Below, in pieces: positions 1-7,373 of a DNA stretch of 8,531 nt. The notes below the pieces were generated by a model. That model did not search any database, was not told the origin of the DNA, and was given only the letters and a program-made list of their open reading frames with translations. Numbering within the stretch: position 1 is the stretch's first letter; each line of letters starts with the position of its first letter. The position numbers and the translations under genes were made by a program. The stretch is from Peptococcaceae bacterium UBA7185 (lineage in GTDB: Bacteria > Bacillota > Peptococcia > Peptococcales > Peptococcaceae): contig DKVF01000005.1 of assembly GCA_002491065.1 (NCBI GenBank), positions 472-9,002 of the forward strand, given 5' to 3'.

Positions 1-1115
1 TGGATGAAGCGGACGAAATGCTGAACATGGGCTTTTTGGAGGATATTGAGACAATTCTGAGTGCATGCCCTGAACAACGGCAGACTATGATGTTTTCCGC
101 TACCATGCGGGATGAAATCAAGGCCATTGCCAACAAATTCATGCAGGACCCGCAGCTGGTGAAGGTAAAGGCACAAGAGCTTACTGTGCCAGCTATTGAA
201 CAGCAGTATTTTGAAGTGCCGGAACAGGAGAAATTCAAATTGCTGTGCCGTCTGCTGGACATTCACAATCCAGAGCTGGCGATGGTATTCGGCCGCACCA
301 AGCGCCGTGTCGATGAAGTCACGGAAGCGCTGCAGAAATTGGGCTATCAGGCGGAAGGACTGCACGGCGACTTGACCCAGCGGCACAGAGATATGGTGAT
401 GAACAAATTCCGCAATGGACAGATTCGCATTTTGGTGGCGACTGATGTAGCTGCCCGCGGGTTGGATATCACCGGCGTGACCCATGTCTTCAATTTTGAC
501 CTGCCGCAGGAAATCGACAGCTATGTACACCGCATCGGCCGTACTGGCCGTGCAGGGAAAGAAGGCTTAGCGCTTACCTTTGTGGAGCCGCGGGAATTGG
601 CCCACTTAAAACTGATTGAAAAAACCATTCAGCGCAAGCTGGTGAAAACAAAGCTGCCTTCCGCGCAGGACAGTCGGCAGAAAAAGCAGGACGTGCTCTA
701 TGGCAAAGTGGCAAGCGCAGTAAAAGCAGGGAATGTACTCAATTATCAGGAACTGGCTAACGATTTGATTCAGGAATATGATGCTGTGGATGTGCTGGCA
801 GCTATCCTGGAGCTGATGGCCGGAGATGGCGACCATGAGACGGAAGTGGCGGAAGTACACCTGACTGCAGAGCGGCCTATTTTTGTGAAGCGTGCCAATG
901 ACCGCAAGGGCAGTCGGGGAAGGGGCGGCTATGGAAAGGGCAATTACCACGGAGACAATCGCTCCCGCAGCGGAAAAGACGGACGGTATCAGAAGGACGC
1001 CAACAAGAAAAAGAATTATGGCAACAAAGACTACAGTAATAAAGCAGGTAAAAACAGAACCTATACACGGGATGGAAAAAAAAGCTACAAGAATAATAAA
1101 AAATCGGCAGAATAA
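1..1115 (+). CDS. cshA: DEAD-box ATP-dependent RNA helicase, CshA-like (5' end missing)
   Basis: This is the C-terminal part of a DEAD-box RNA helicase, which uses ATP to unwind short RNA duplexes in cold adaptation, ribosome assembly and RNA decay. The reading frame is open from the window edge, and bases 3-14 encode the DEAD box itself (motif II), so the Q motif and Walker A (about 150 residues) lie upstream. Motif III (SAT) is at 96-104, motif V (ATDVAARGLDI) at 438-470 and motif VI (HRIGRTGRAG) at 528-557. After the second RecA domain comes a helical segment with DAVDVLAAILELM, resembling the region after the core in CshA/DeaD proteins. The last ~70 residues are a basic low-complexity tail rich in G, R, K, N and Y, probably an RNA-binding tail. 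thiI starts 18 bases after the stop, suggesting an operon. The family is certain; the CshA assignment rests on the C-terminal region and is less so. Confidence 0.93.
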   Translation, partial: DEADEMLNMGFLEDIETILSACPEQRQTMMFSATMRDEIKAIANKFMQDPQLVKVKAQELTVPAIEQQYFEVPEQEKFKLLCRLLDIHNPELAMVFGRTKRRVDEVTEALQKLGYQAEGLHGDLTQRHRDMVMNKFRNGQIRILVATDVAARGLDITGVTHVFNFDLPQEIDSYVHRIGRTGRAGKEGLALTFVEPRELAHLKLIEKTIQRKLVKTKLPSAQDSRQKKQDVLYGKVASAVKAGNVLNYQELANDLIQEYDAVDVLAAILELMAGDGDHETEVAEVHLTAERPIFVKRANDRKGSRGRGGYGKGNYHGDNRSRSGKDGRYQKDANKKKNYGNKDYSNKAGKNRTYTRDGKKSYKNNKKSAE

Positions 1116-1133
1116 GAGCGGGGGAGAAGTACA

Positions 1134-2357
1134 ATGTACGATCATATTGTGATTCGGTACGCTGAAATCGCGCTGAAGGGGAAAAATCAAAAAGAATTTA
1201 TCAATCGTCTGATTCATAATATTAAAGAGCAGATTAAGACAGATCTGGATATTACACCGCTGATTGAACGGGAGATGGGACGGATTTATCTGCATTTAGA
1301 AGGTCGCGCGCCGGAACTGTTTTATGATTCTTTGAATCATGTATTTGGGATATCTTCTTATAGTCCGGCTCGCAAAACCACATTAGAGCTGGAGGAAATA
1401 AAAGCAACAGCGTTGGAGGAACTGCGCGGCGCTATGGATGGGCCGTGCAAATTTCGCGTCAGTGTGAAGCGGGCCAACAAAAAATTCCCTATCACCTCCC
1501 CGGAAATGCAGCAGATCATTGCTGCGCATATGCTGAAGAATCTATCTGGATTGAAAGCAGATTTGCATCACTATGACCTTGATTTGCTGCTGGAGATTCG
1601 CGATGACGGTACCTATATTTATACCCGCAGCTTCCCTGGCTTGCGAGGCTTGCCGTTGGGCAGCAGCGGCAGAGGGGTTGTACTGTTATCCGGCGGCATC
1701 GACAGCCCGGTAGCTGGTTGGCTGGCGATGAAGCGGGGTGTGACGATAGAGGCGGTTCATTTTCACAGCTATCCGTATACCAGCGAACAGGCCAAGGAAA
1801 AAGTATTGGAATTGGCAAAACGGATGGCCAAATATTCCAACAGAGTGGTCGTGCATATGGTACCCTTCACAAAGATTCAGGAGGAGATTGCCCACTATTG
1901 TCATGACAATATGCGCATTCCCATTATGCGGCGCATTATGGTTCGTATCGCCGAGGAGATTGCCCGCCAGCGGGATTGCCTGGCTATTTTTACCGGTGAC
2001 AATTTGGGACAGGTGGCCAGTCAGACCATGGAGAGCATCTACGCCATCAATCAAGTGGCGACCATGCCCATTCTGCGGCCGTGTATTACTATGGAGAAGG
2101 AAGAAATCATTCGTCTGGCACAGCAGATTGATACCTATGAAACCTCCATTTTGCCTTATGAAGACTGCTGTACAGTATTTGTGCCCAAGGAGCCGAAAAC
2201 AAAGCCAAAAGTGGAAGGCTGTGAGAAGGAAGAGGCACGGCTGGATATCACCCAATTGGTAGCAGACGCAGTGGCGCAGACGGAACGCATCATTGTATAC
2301 GGGAAGGATAAACCGGAACGGCGTTTGCGCAGGGAAGCGGATATCGGGAAAGAATAA
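1134..2357 (+). CDS. thiI: tRNA uridine 4-thiolation enzyme ThiI (rhodanese-less form)
   Basis: ThiI adenylates uridine 8 of tRNA and passes on sulfur to make 4-thiouridine; in many bacteria it also supplies sulfur for the thiamine thiazole ring. The 407-residue protein begins with the family's typical N-terminus (DHIVIRYAEIALKGKN), followed by the ferredoxin-like and THUMP tRNA-binding regions to about residue 165. The PP-loop ATP-binding motif SGGIDSP is at residues 186-192. The EDCC cysteines at 345-346 probably include the catalytic cysteine of the PP-loop domain. It ends without the C-terminal rhodanese domain of the longer E. coli enzyme, as in Bacillus. The ATG at 1134 has a purine-rich ribosome site (GGGGAG, 1121-1126) seven bases upstream. 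In Bacillus a cysteine desulfurase gene sits next to thiI; here the neighbours are a helicase and an SLH gene, so the sulfur donor must be encoded elsewhere. Confidence 0.96.
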   Translation: MYDHIVIRYAEIALKGKNQKEFINRLIHNIKEQIKTDLDITPLIEREMGRIYLHLEGRAPELFYDSLNHVFGISSYSPARKTTLELEEIKATALEELRGAMDGPCKFRVSVKRANKKFPITSPEMQQIIAAHMLKNLSGLKADLHHYDLDLLLEIRDDGTYIYTRSFPGLRGLPLGSSGRGVVLLSGGIDSPVAGWLAMKRGVTIEAVHFHSYPYTSEQAKEKVLELAKRMAKYSNRVVVHMVPFTKIQEEIAHYCHDNMRIPIMRRIMVRIAEEIARQRDCLAIFTGDNLGQVASQTMESIYAINQVATMPILRPCITMEKEEIIRLAQQIDTYETSILPYEDCCTVFVPKEPKTKPKVEGCEKEEARLDITQLVADAVAQTERIIVYGKDKPERRLRREADIGKE

Positions 2358-2368
2358 AATAATATTTA

Positions 2369-2405
2369 AAATCTCCGTTGTTCTGTTTTGGAACAGCGGA
2401 GATTT
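2369..2405. terminator. Bidirectional intrinsic terminator between thiI and the SLH gene
   Basis: Arms 2369-2383 and 2391-2405 form a 15-bp stem with one G-U pair around a 7-base loop. On the minus strand the stem is followed by a T-rich run (complement of about 2355-2368), so it works best as the SLH gene's terminator. On the plus strand the downstream T-rich stretch is interrupted (TTTCTTGCTTT), but it probably also ends the cshA-thiI transcript. Confidence 0.85.
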
Positions 2406-2454
2406 CTTGCTTTGCAGCATAATTCTGTTTTGTAATTGTAGAAAATTGTCTCCC

Positions 2455-3516
2455 TCACTGTACTGCGTGCAGCAGCGCGGTGTCCGTTTCCTCAAAGGTG
2501 TATGTCTGTCCGGCATAGGTAAATTCGGTCTGAATCTTGGCAATCTTGTTTCCCAATACCATGGTAGCCACCTGATTGTCAGGCAGTAAAATGCTGACGG
2601 TGGTGTTGAGCGTTTTGCTTTGCTGGGCGGCGATTGTCTGGGAAAAATCCGGTTGCATGGCGACCACTTGGGCGCCGCTTTCATAGGTCACACGAATTTT
2701 CAAATCATTTTGGGTGACGGTGACGGCCTGTCCATTTTGATTGTGCACAGTGAGCTGCAAATTGGCATAGAGATACTGTTCTCCCAAGGCATTGCGTGCA
2801 GAGCGCTCCGTGCTTTGCAGGGTGAGCTGGCAGGCGTTTTGGTCCGTTGTCGGCGTGGTGGTCGTTGTTGTATCGCTGTTGTTTTGCGGTACATCTGTAT
2901 CCAGCCCTTTTAAATTAAGCAGACGCACCAGCATGACGCAGGCCTCGGCGCGGGTGGAGTTGTTGTTGGGCAGGAAGCGCCCGTCTTCATAACCGCCCAC
3001 AAGTCCCAGTTCCTTTGCCAGATAGAGATATCCCTTGTCGTAATCGGCAATGGCGGCATCATCGGTAAAGGCGGTGGGCTGCCCGGCCAGGGAAACGGCA
3101 TCGTCATTGAGCCCCATGGCGCGGACCAGCATGATGGCGATTTCACGACGGGAGATGGCCGTATCAGGATCGTATGTGCGCCCGTACTCCGCGGGAACGA
3201 TGATATTGTTTGCCACCAGTGTGTGAATGTCAGTGCCGGCCCAATGGGATGCAGTGTCTGTAAAGTCACTGCCTGTCACGGCGGGCAAATTCAGGCTCTG
3301 CCGCAGGATTTTGGAAAATTCCGCGCGGGTGATGGTGGCATCGGGGCGAAAGGTGCCGTCGGGATAGCCGCCTACCGCGCCGCGGTCAATGAGCTGCTCC
3401 ACGTCCTGGAAGGACCAGTGGTTTTGCAGGTCGGAAAAAGAAGCAGCCTGTGCCGATGGCATAAAAGTTGCACAGCACAGAACAGCAAGCAAGAGTGCAG
3501 ATAAGAGTCTTTTCAT
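2455..3516 (-). CDS. Secreted protein with three S-layer homology (SLH) domains
   Basis: The 353-residue product starts with a classical signal peptide (MKRLLSALLLAVLCCATF), with a likely cleavage after AQA at residue 24; the cysteines there do not form a lipobox. Three SLH repeats follow at about residues 27-72, 85-134 and 150-202, each with the hydrophobic-GGYxDGxFxP pattern or a variant and a TRAE-like end (TRAE at 63-66, SRRE at 122-125, TRAE at 188-191). SLH triplets usually anchor proteins to secondary cell-wall polymers or peptidoglycan. A short Thr-rich linker (about 203-227) leads to a C-terminal region of about 125 residues with alternating hydrophobic and polar stretches, probably a beta-sandwich; I do not recognise its family. 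The start is supported by a strong GAGGAGGAG ribosome site (3523-3531) six bases upstream. The gene appears monocistronic, with its own promoter and terminator. Its role is likely cell-surface, but the specific function is unknown. Confidence 0.93.
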   Translation of the reverse strand: MKRLLSALLLAVLCCATFMPSAQAASFSDLQNHWSFQDVEQLIDRGAVGGYPDGTFRPDATITRAEFSKILRQSLNLPAVTGSDFTDTASHWAGTDIHTLVANNIIVPAEYGRTYDPDTAISRREIAIMLVRAMGLNDDAVSLAGQPTAFTDDAAIADYDKGYLYLAKELGLVGGYEDGRFLPNNNSTRAEACVMLVRLLNLKGLDTDVPQNNSDTTTTTTPTTDQNACQLTLQSTERSARNALGEQYLYANLQLTVHNQNGQAVTVTQNDLKIRVTYESGAQVVAMQPDFSQTIAAQQSKTLNTTVSILLPDNQVATMVLGNKIAKIQTEFTYAGQTYTFEETDTALLHAVQ

Positions 3517-3579
3517 GTGGAACTCCTCCTCATAGCGTAATATAAAAACGTACGAATCGCTTAGTTAGAAATTAAATCT

Positions 3580-3608
3580 ATTGTAGCGGAAAGCAGGGAG
3601 TTTTGCAA
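3580..3608 (-). promoter_or_regulatory. Sigma-A-type promoter of the SLH gene
   Basis: Read on the minus strand, a -35 box TTGCAA (3603-3608) lies exactly 17 bases from a -10 box TACAAT (3580-3585). Transcription would start near 3573, leaving a leader of about 55 bases before the ATG at 3516. Confidence 0.7.
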
Positions 3609-3675
3609 TGCTTTTTGCAGTGACCAATTTCTGGGGCGGAAATAGAGAAAAGTTGCAATAAAAATAAATTTTCTA

Positions 3676-3704
3676 TTTTCATTTATGGCAGAAAATGATA
3701 AGAT
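3676..3704 (+). promoter_or_regulatory. Candidate ilvD promoter
   Basis: TTTTCA (3676-3681) and TAAGAT (3699-3704) each match the sigma-A consensus at four of six positions and are 17 bases apart, about 38 bases upstream of the ilvD start. The region is very AT-rich, so chance matches are likely. A 6-base inverted repeat, TCATTT with AAATGA, lies between and across the boxes and could be an operator. No T-box or long leader precedes ilvD. Confidence 0.35.
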
Positions 3705-3741
3705 AAAAGAATGTTCAACGATTTATGATTGAAGGAGTTGC

Positions 3742-5421
3742 ATGAAAATGAGAAGTCATGAAGTAACACAGGGTGTAGCCCGTGCGCCTCACCGTTCGTT
3801 GTTTTACGCGATGGGGTATTTGCCGGAGGATTTGGAAAAGCCGTTGATTGGTGTGGTTTGTGCCCACAATGAGATTATTCCGGGACATTCCCATCTGGAT
3901 CAGATTGCGGAATTTGTGAAAAAGGGCGTCTTGTCCGGCGGCGGCACGCCGATGGAATTTCCTGCTATCGGGATTTGTGATGGAATTGCCATGAATCACA
4001 GCGGGATGAAGTATCCGTTGGCTACCCGTGAATTGATTGCCGATTCGATTGAAGCGGTAAGTATGGGGCACAAGTTTGACGGTCTGGTTTTGATTGGCAA
4101 TTGCGATAAAATTGTGCCGGGTATGTTAATGGCAGCAGCCCGTCTGAATATTCCAGCTATCTATGTCAGCGGCGGTCCTATGCTGGCCGGTACCCACAAA
4201 GGACAGCCTTCTGATTTGATTAAAGGGCCTTTTGAGATGGTGGGTCAGTGCACCAGCGGCAAGATCACCGAGGAAGAACTGGAGCAGATTGCCCGCACGT
4301 CCTGTCCGGGCTGCGGCAGCTGCGCTGGTATGTATACAGCGAATACGATGAACTGCCTGGCTGAGGTGTTGGGCATGGCATTGCCGGGCAACGGCACCAT
4401 CCCTGCTGTGTATGGGGATCGCCGCGCTTTGGCAAAACGTGCCGGTATGGAGATTGTCAAGATGGTAGAGAAGGATTTGAAGCCCCGCGATATTTTGACA
4501 TTGGACTCTTTCCGCAATGCCATTGCAGCGGATATGGCCATCGGAGGCTCCAGCAATACAGTGCTGCATCTTCTGGCCATTGCCAAACAGGCGCAGGTGG
4601 AGCTGTCTCTGGATGAGTTTGACCGTATCAGCGAGATTGTACCTCATATCAGCAAGTTGAATCCTTCGGGAAAATATCATATTCAGCAGCTGTATGCTGC
4701 CGGCGGTATGGACGGGGTGCTGAAAACCTTGCTGGACGGCGGTTTGCTCAATGGAGACTGCATCAATGTGACCGGCGCTACGCTGAAGGAACGTCTGGCA
4801 GATGCGCAGGTATATGACAGAGAAGTGATTCGCAGTCTGGACAATGCTTATTCGGCAACCGGCGGGATTGCTATTTTGAGCGGCAATTTGGCGCCGGATG
4901 GTGCAGTTGTAAAGGCAGCAGGCGTGAAACCGGAAATGATGGTGCACGAAGGCCCTGCCCGTGTGTTTGATTCGGAAGAGGAAGCCTTTGCAGCAATCAC
5001 CGGCAATCAGATTCATGCAGGGGATGTGGTGGTGATTCGCTATGAAGGACCAAAGGGCGGCCCGGGTATGCGGGAAATGCTCAGTCCTACAGCTGCCATT
5101 ATCGGCGCTGGTTTGGATACGGAATGTGCGTTGATTACCGACGGCAGATTTTCCGGCGGTACTGCAGGCGCAGCAATCGGTCATGTGTCTCCTGAAGCGG
5201 CAGAAGGCGGCCCCATTGCCTTTATTCAGGAAGGAGATATCATTTCCATTGATATACCGGGACGCAAGATCAGCATCCAGGTGTCTGGTGAGGAAATGGC
5301 GCGGAGAAAAGAAGGCTGGACACCGAAAAAGGTGGAATTGTTCCCCAATTCTTATCTGAAACGCTATGCCCATCTGGTGACATCGGCCAGCACAGGGGCT
5401 ACCATGCGGGACGATTTTTAA
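3742..5421 (+). CDS. ilvD: Dihydroxy-acid dehydratase IlvD
   Basis: IlvD removes water from 2,3-dihydroxy-isovalerate and 2,3-dihydroxy-3-methylvalerate, giving the 2-keto acid precursors of valine (hence leucine and pantothenate) and isoleucine. The 559-residue protein carries the family signatures throughout: RAPHRSL near the N-terminus, CDGIAMNHSGMKYPL, GNCDK (Cys121, with Lys123 as the probable carbamylated Mg ligand), CPGCGSC (188-194) and DGRFSGGTAG with the probable catalytic Ser471. The site that is TPC in [2Fe-2S] relatives reads IPGH here, suggesting the oxygen-sensitive [4Fe-4S] class. The ribosome site AGGAG (3733-3737) is 4 bases from the ATG at 3742 and 10 from a second ATG at 3748 (MRSHEV), so the true start could be either. 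The gene stands alone, divergent from the SLH gene; other ilv genes are not in the window. Confidence 0.97.
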   Translation: MKMRSHEVTQGVARAPHRSLFYAMGYLPEDLEKPLIGVVCAHNEIIPGHSHLDQIAEFVKKGVLSGGGTPMEFPAIGICDGIAMNHSGMKYPLATRELIADSIEAVSMGHKFDGLVLIGNCDKIVPGMLMAAARLNIPAIYVSGGPMLAGTHKGQPSDLIKGPFEMVGQCTSGKITEEELEQIARTSCPGCGSCAGMYTANTMNCLAEVLGMALPGNGTIPAVYGDRRALAKRAGMEIVKMVEKDLKPRDILTLDSFRNAIAADMAIGGSSNTVLHLLAIAKQAQVELSLDEFDRISEIVPHISKLNPSGKYHIQQLYAAGGMDGVLKTLLDGGLLNGDCINVTGATLKERLADAQVYDREVIRSLDNAYSATGGIAILSGNLAPDGAVVKAAGVKPEMMVHEGPARVFDSEEEAFAAITGNQIHAGDVVVIRYEGPKGGPGMREMLSPTAAIIGAGLDTECALITDGRFSGGTAGAAIGHVSPEAAEGGPIAFIQEGDIISIDIPGRKISIQVSGEEMARRKEGWTPKKVELFPNSYLKRYAHLVTSASTGATMRDDF

Positions 5422-5438
5422 GTAAGTGTATGATATGA

Positions 5439-5485
5439 CAGAAAAGGAGGGTATCCCGCAAGCTTGGGGATGCCCTCCTTTTCTG
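5439..5485 (+). terminator. ilvD terminator hairpin
   Basis: Starting 17 bases after the ilvD stop, arms 5439-5457 and 5467-5485 form a 19-bp stem with one G-U pair and a 9-base loop. The arms begin with A-rich and end with T-rich bases (CAGAAAAGGAGGG with CCCTCCTTTTCTG), so the hairpin contains its own T tract. It could work in either direction and so also shield ilvD from antisense transcription. Confidence 0.85.
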
Positions 5486-5865
5486 CGCAAAGTTTTAAGT
5501 GAATCGTTGAGAATCACTGCATGTGGTGTGCAATATAAATCCACGCTGAATAAATTTATACTGCGATGTAATAGAATGAAATTCTATTTTCCGAAAAGGC
5601 AGATACTAGTTTGTGGTGTATGGGTGTGCAGCTCGTTTTTCTCGCTCCTACAGAAATAAAGAAGAAAAACAAGTTTGCCACATAAGCATAACCAATTCCT
5701 AATCATGTTTGTAGTATATCATATAAGTTAACATTAGTTAATGAAAAATAATTAGACAAATAATAAACAGAATAAGCATTATTTGATTTCTGTCAAGAAA
5801 CAGAGAATGATATCTCCCCGGTTTGCATGTTTTTTGAAAATCTGCAAACACTATGGATAAGAAAA
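5486..5865. other. AT-rich gap without a recognisable gene
   Basis: This stretch of about 370 bases lies between the ilvD terminator and the spoIVB terminator. I see no convincing coding sequence on either strand. The longest candidate worth naming is a 27-codon frame at 5576-5659 with a hydrophobic middle, but it has no ribosome site. The gap holds an 8-base inverted repeat (AATAGAAT, GAA, ATTCTATT; 5570-5588) and a looser one (GTTTGCA 5821-5827 with TGCAAAC 5843-5849). Its length is unusual for a space between convergent genes; it could hold a small RNA or a decayed gene. Confidence 0.5.
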
Positions 5866-5870
5866 AAGAA

Positions 5871-5903
5871 ACCAACAGGATGGTGGGCATCCATCCTGTT
5901 GGT
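5871..5903 (-). terminator. spoIVB terminator
   Basis: Arms 5871-5883 and 5891-5903 (ACCAACAGGATGG and its exact complement) form a perfect 13-bp stem with a 7-base loop. On the minus strand it is followed by TTCTTTTTTCTTATC, a clear U tract, and it starts seven bases after the spoIVB stop codon. Confidence 0.92.
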
Positions 5904-5909
5904 GGCAAG

Positions 5910-7121
5910 CTATGCGGCGGCTTTTACGGTGTCGGTTTCATCCAAAATGCTGGTTTCCTGCAGCATGTCATGAATGAGAATGCCATAGCCGCGGGTTGGG
6001 TCATTGATAAACACATGGGTGACGGCGCCGATGATACGGCCGTTTTGAATGATGGGCGAGCCGCTCATGCCTTGCACAATCCCGCCGGTTTTTTCCAAGA
6101 GAACGGGATCGGTGACACGGACCACCAGGCCCTTGCCGTCTTTATGGGCGGGCATTACTTTTTCGATTTCTACGTCAAAGCATTCTACTTTGTTGCCGTC
6201 GATGGCGGTGAAGATCTGTGCCGGACCAAGGACGATCTGGTTTGGTGCTGCAGTGGGCAAGGCTTGGGTGTAGCTGCTTTCTGTGAGTACATTTTCGTCG
6301 GTGAGTACGCCGAAAATACCGGCAGTGGTATTTTTTTCAATGGTGCCCAGGGAGAAATTGCTCACAAAGCGCCCAATTTTTTCTCCAGGATAGCCGCTGG
6401 TTCCTTTTTTGATGCCTTGAATTTGTGCAGTCACCAGTTTCCCTTTGAGAATGTTGATTTTACTTTGTGTTTCGCTGTTGGAGATCATATGTCCCAACGC
6501 GCCGTATTCCATGGTTTCCGGGTCCACGAAGGTGAGTGTCCCCACGCCGCCGGCATTGTCACGGATTAAGAGACCGATGCGGTAGCTTTTGCTTTCGGCA
6601 CAATAAATGGGCGTGATTTCTTTGGTCATTTCACGATTTTGCCGTTGGATATGCAGGATCACAGGCTTTTGCTGTTCGCCCAGTTGGTTGACCAATAGTG
6701 CCAGCTGGTCGTCATGGGTTACTGCTACATCACCAACTCTGGTGATGACGTCGCCGGGTTGGATTCCCGCCTCCTCCGCGGGATTTTGAGCCTCGCCGTC
6801 AACGAAAATGGGGGATTGTCCCACTACGAGAATGCCGTCGGTGCGCAGCAGAATCCCGATGGCCTGTCCGCCAGGATACAGCATTTTTTCCGGATAGCGC
6901 GTTTCCGCAGGTTCCTGGTTGGGCAACAGCTCCAACAGGCGCATGCTGATTTTTGGCTGGAACTGCTCCAAAAATGCAGTAGGATAGGAAAGCGTCAGCG
7001 CGGCTTCTTCATTGGCAGGTGTTTGCTGCACCGTCCAGACACCTGCGCCGATTCCGGCAATGAGCAGAGAGCAAAATATGGTTTTCCATAATTTGTGCAA
7101 AACAGTCACCTCACAGAGCAC
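5910..7121 (-). CDS. spoIVB: SpoIVB-type sporulation serine peptidase (family S55)
   Basis: SpoIVB is made in the forespore, acts in the space between the two spore membranes and triggers processing of pro-sigma-K in the mother cell by cleaving SpoIVFA. The 403-residue product has one N-terminal membrane/signal segment (about residues 12-30), a PDZ domain (about 95-165, including AEEAGIQPGDVITRVGD) and a C-terminal S55 peptidase domain. That domain shows GALGH with the likely catalytic His211 and GMSGSP with the likely nucleophile Ser353. The GTG start at 7121 has AGGAAGGG five bases upstream; a TTG start at 7100 with GAGGTGA five bases upstream (396 residues) is equally credible. In most spore formers the gene lies between recN and spo0A, but here it stands alone between ilvD and a reductase gene. 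A second, spo0A-linked copy elsewhere is possible, so the developmental role is inferred from the domains. Confidence 0.93.
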   Translation of the reverse strand: MLCEVTVLHKLWKTIFCSLLIAGIGAGVWTVQQTPANEEAALTLSYPTAFLEQFQPKISMRLLELLPNQEPAETRYPEKMLYPGGQAIGILLRTDGILVVGQSPIFVDGEAQNPAEEAGIQPGDVITRVGDVAVTHDDQLALLVNQLGEQQKPVILHIQRQNREMTKEITPIYCAESKSYRIGLLIRDNAGGVGTLTFVDPETMEYGALGHMISNSETQSKINILKGKLVTAQIQGIKKGTSGYPGEKIGRFVSNFSLGTIEKNTTAGIFGVLTDENVLTESSYTQALPTAAPNQIVLGPAQIFTAIDGNKVECFDVEIEKVMPAHKDGKGLVVRVTDPVLLEKTGGIVQGMSGSPIIQNGRIIGAVTHVFINDPTRGYGILIHDMLQETSILDETDTVKAAA

Positions 7122-7153
7122 TCCAACCCTTCCTGTTTCACTGCCCGTATATT

Positions 7154-7181
7154 AATGTATCCTCCTTTGCAATTCTCACAC
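7154..7181 (-). promoter_or_regulatory. Candidate forespore (sigma-F/G-like) promoter of spoIVB
   Basis: On the minus strand GGATACATT (7154-7162) fits the sigma-F -10 pattern GGnnAnAnT. GTGTG (7177-7181), 14 bases upstream, is a partial match to the -35 pattern GYATA. Transcription would begin about 25 bases before the GTG start. Known spoIVB genes are transcribed by sigma-F and sigma-G, which makes the match attractive, but the -35 is weak. A perfect AAAGGAGG run overlaps this site without a start codon at usable distance. Confidence 0.3.
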
Positions 7182-7297
7182 GTAAAAGATTATGGAGAGA
7201 CTAGCATGGAATGGCTGTGCTTCCGTTTGTCTGCGCGGCTGGAATAAATTTTTTATTTTTTTGCAGCGAATGCGGCAGATTATAAGAATGCTGCTTA

Positions 7298-7326
7298 TTG
7301 TCCTGACGGGGATTGTACTGTATAAT
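7298..7326 (+). promoter_or_regulatory. Sigma-A-type promoter of the DHFR-family gene
   Basis: TTGTCC (7298-7303) and a perfect TATAAT (7321-7326) are separated by 17 bases. Transcription would start near 7333, about 40 bases before the ATG at 7374. Confidence 0.75.
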
Positions 7327-7373
7327 GAAAAAAACGAGAAAATAAATGATTGTTTGGAGAGGCAGGAAGAGGC

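Noticed and set aside
606..1295. 229-codon hydrophobic open frame on the minus strand opposite cshA/thiI
   Set aside because: Antisense to helicase motifs and the thiI start; the apparent membrane character comes from reading Lys/Asn/Glu-rich codons backwards.
1686..2684. 332-codon open frame on the minus strand opposite thiI and the SLH gene's 3' end
   Set aside because: It crosses the bidirectional terminator and two well-supported genes, and its composition is that of antisense sequence.
4126..5544. 472-codon open frame on the minus strand opposite ilvD
   Set aside because: ilvD on the other strand is certain and conserved along its whole length; the antisense translation is rich in His, Cys and Arg with no recognisable domain, typical of a shadow frame, and it runs through the ilvD terminator.
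5426..5659. 77-codon plus-strand frame after ilvD
   Set aside because: It begins five bases after the ilvD stop and its first part is the terminator hairpin itself; no ribosome site and no family resemblance.
5853..6569. 238-codon open frame on the plus strand opposite spoIVB
   Set aside because: It starts inside the A-rich run of the spoIVB terminator, reads through its hairpin, has no ribosome site and is antisense to a clear S55 peptidase.
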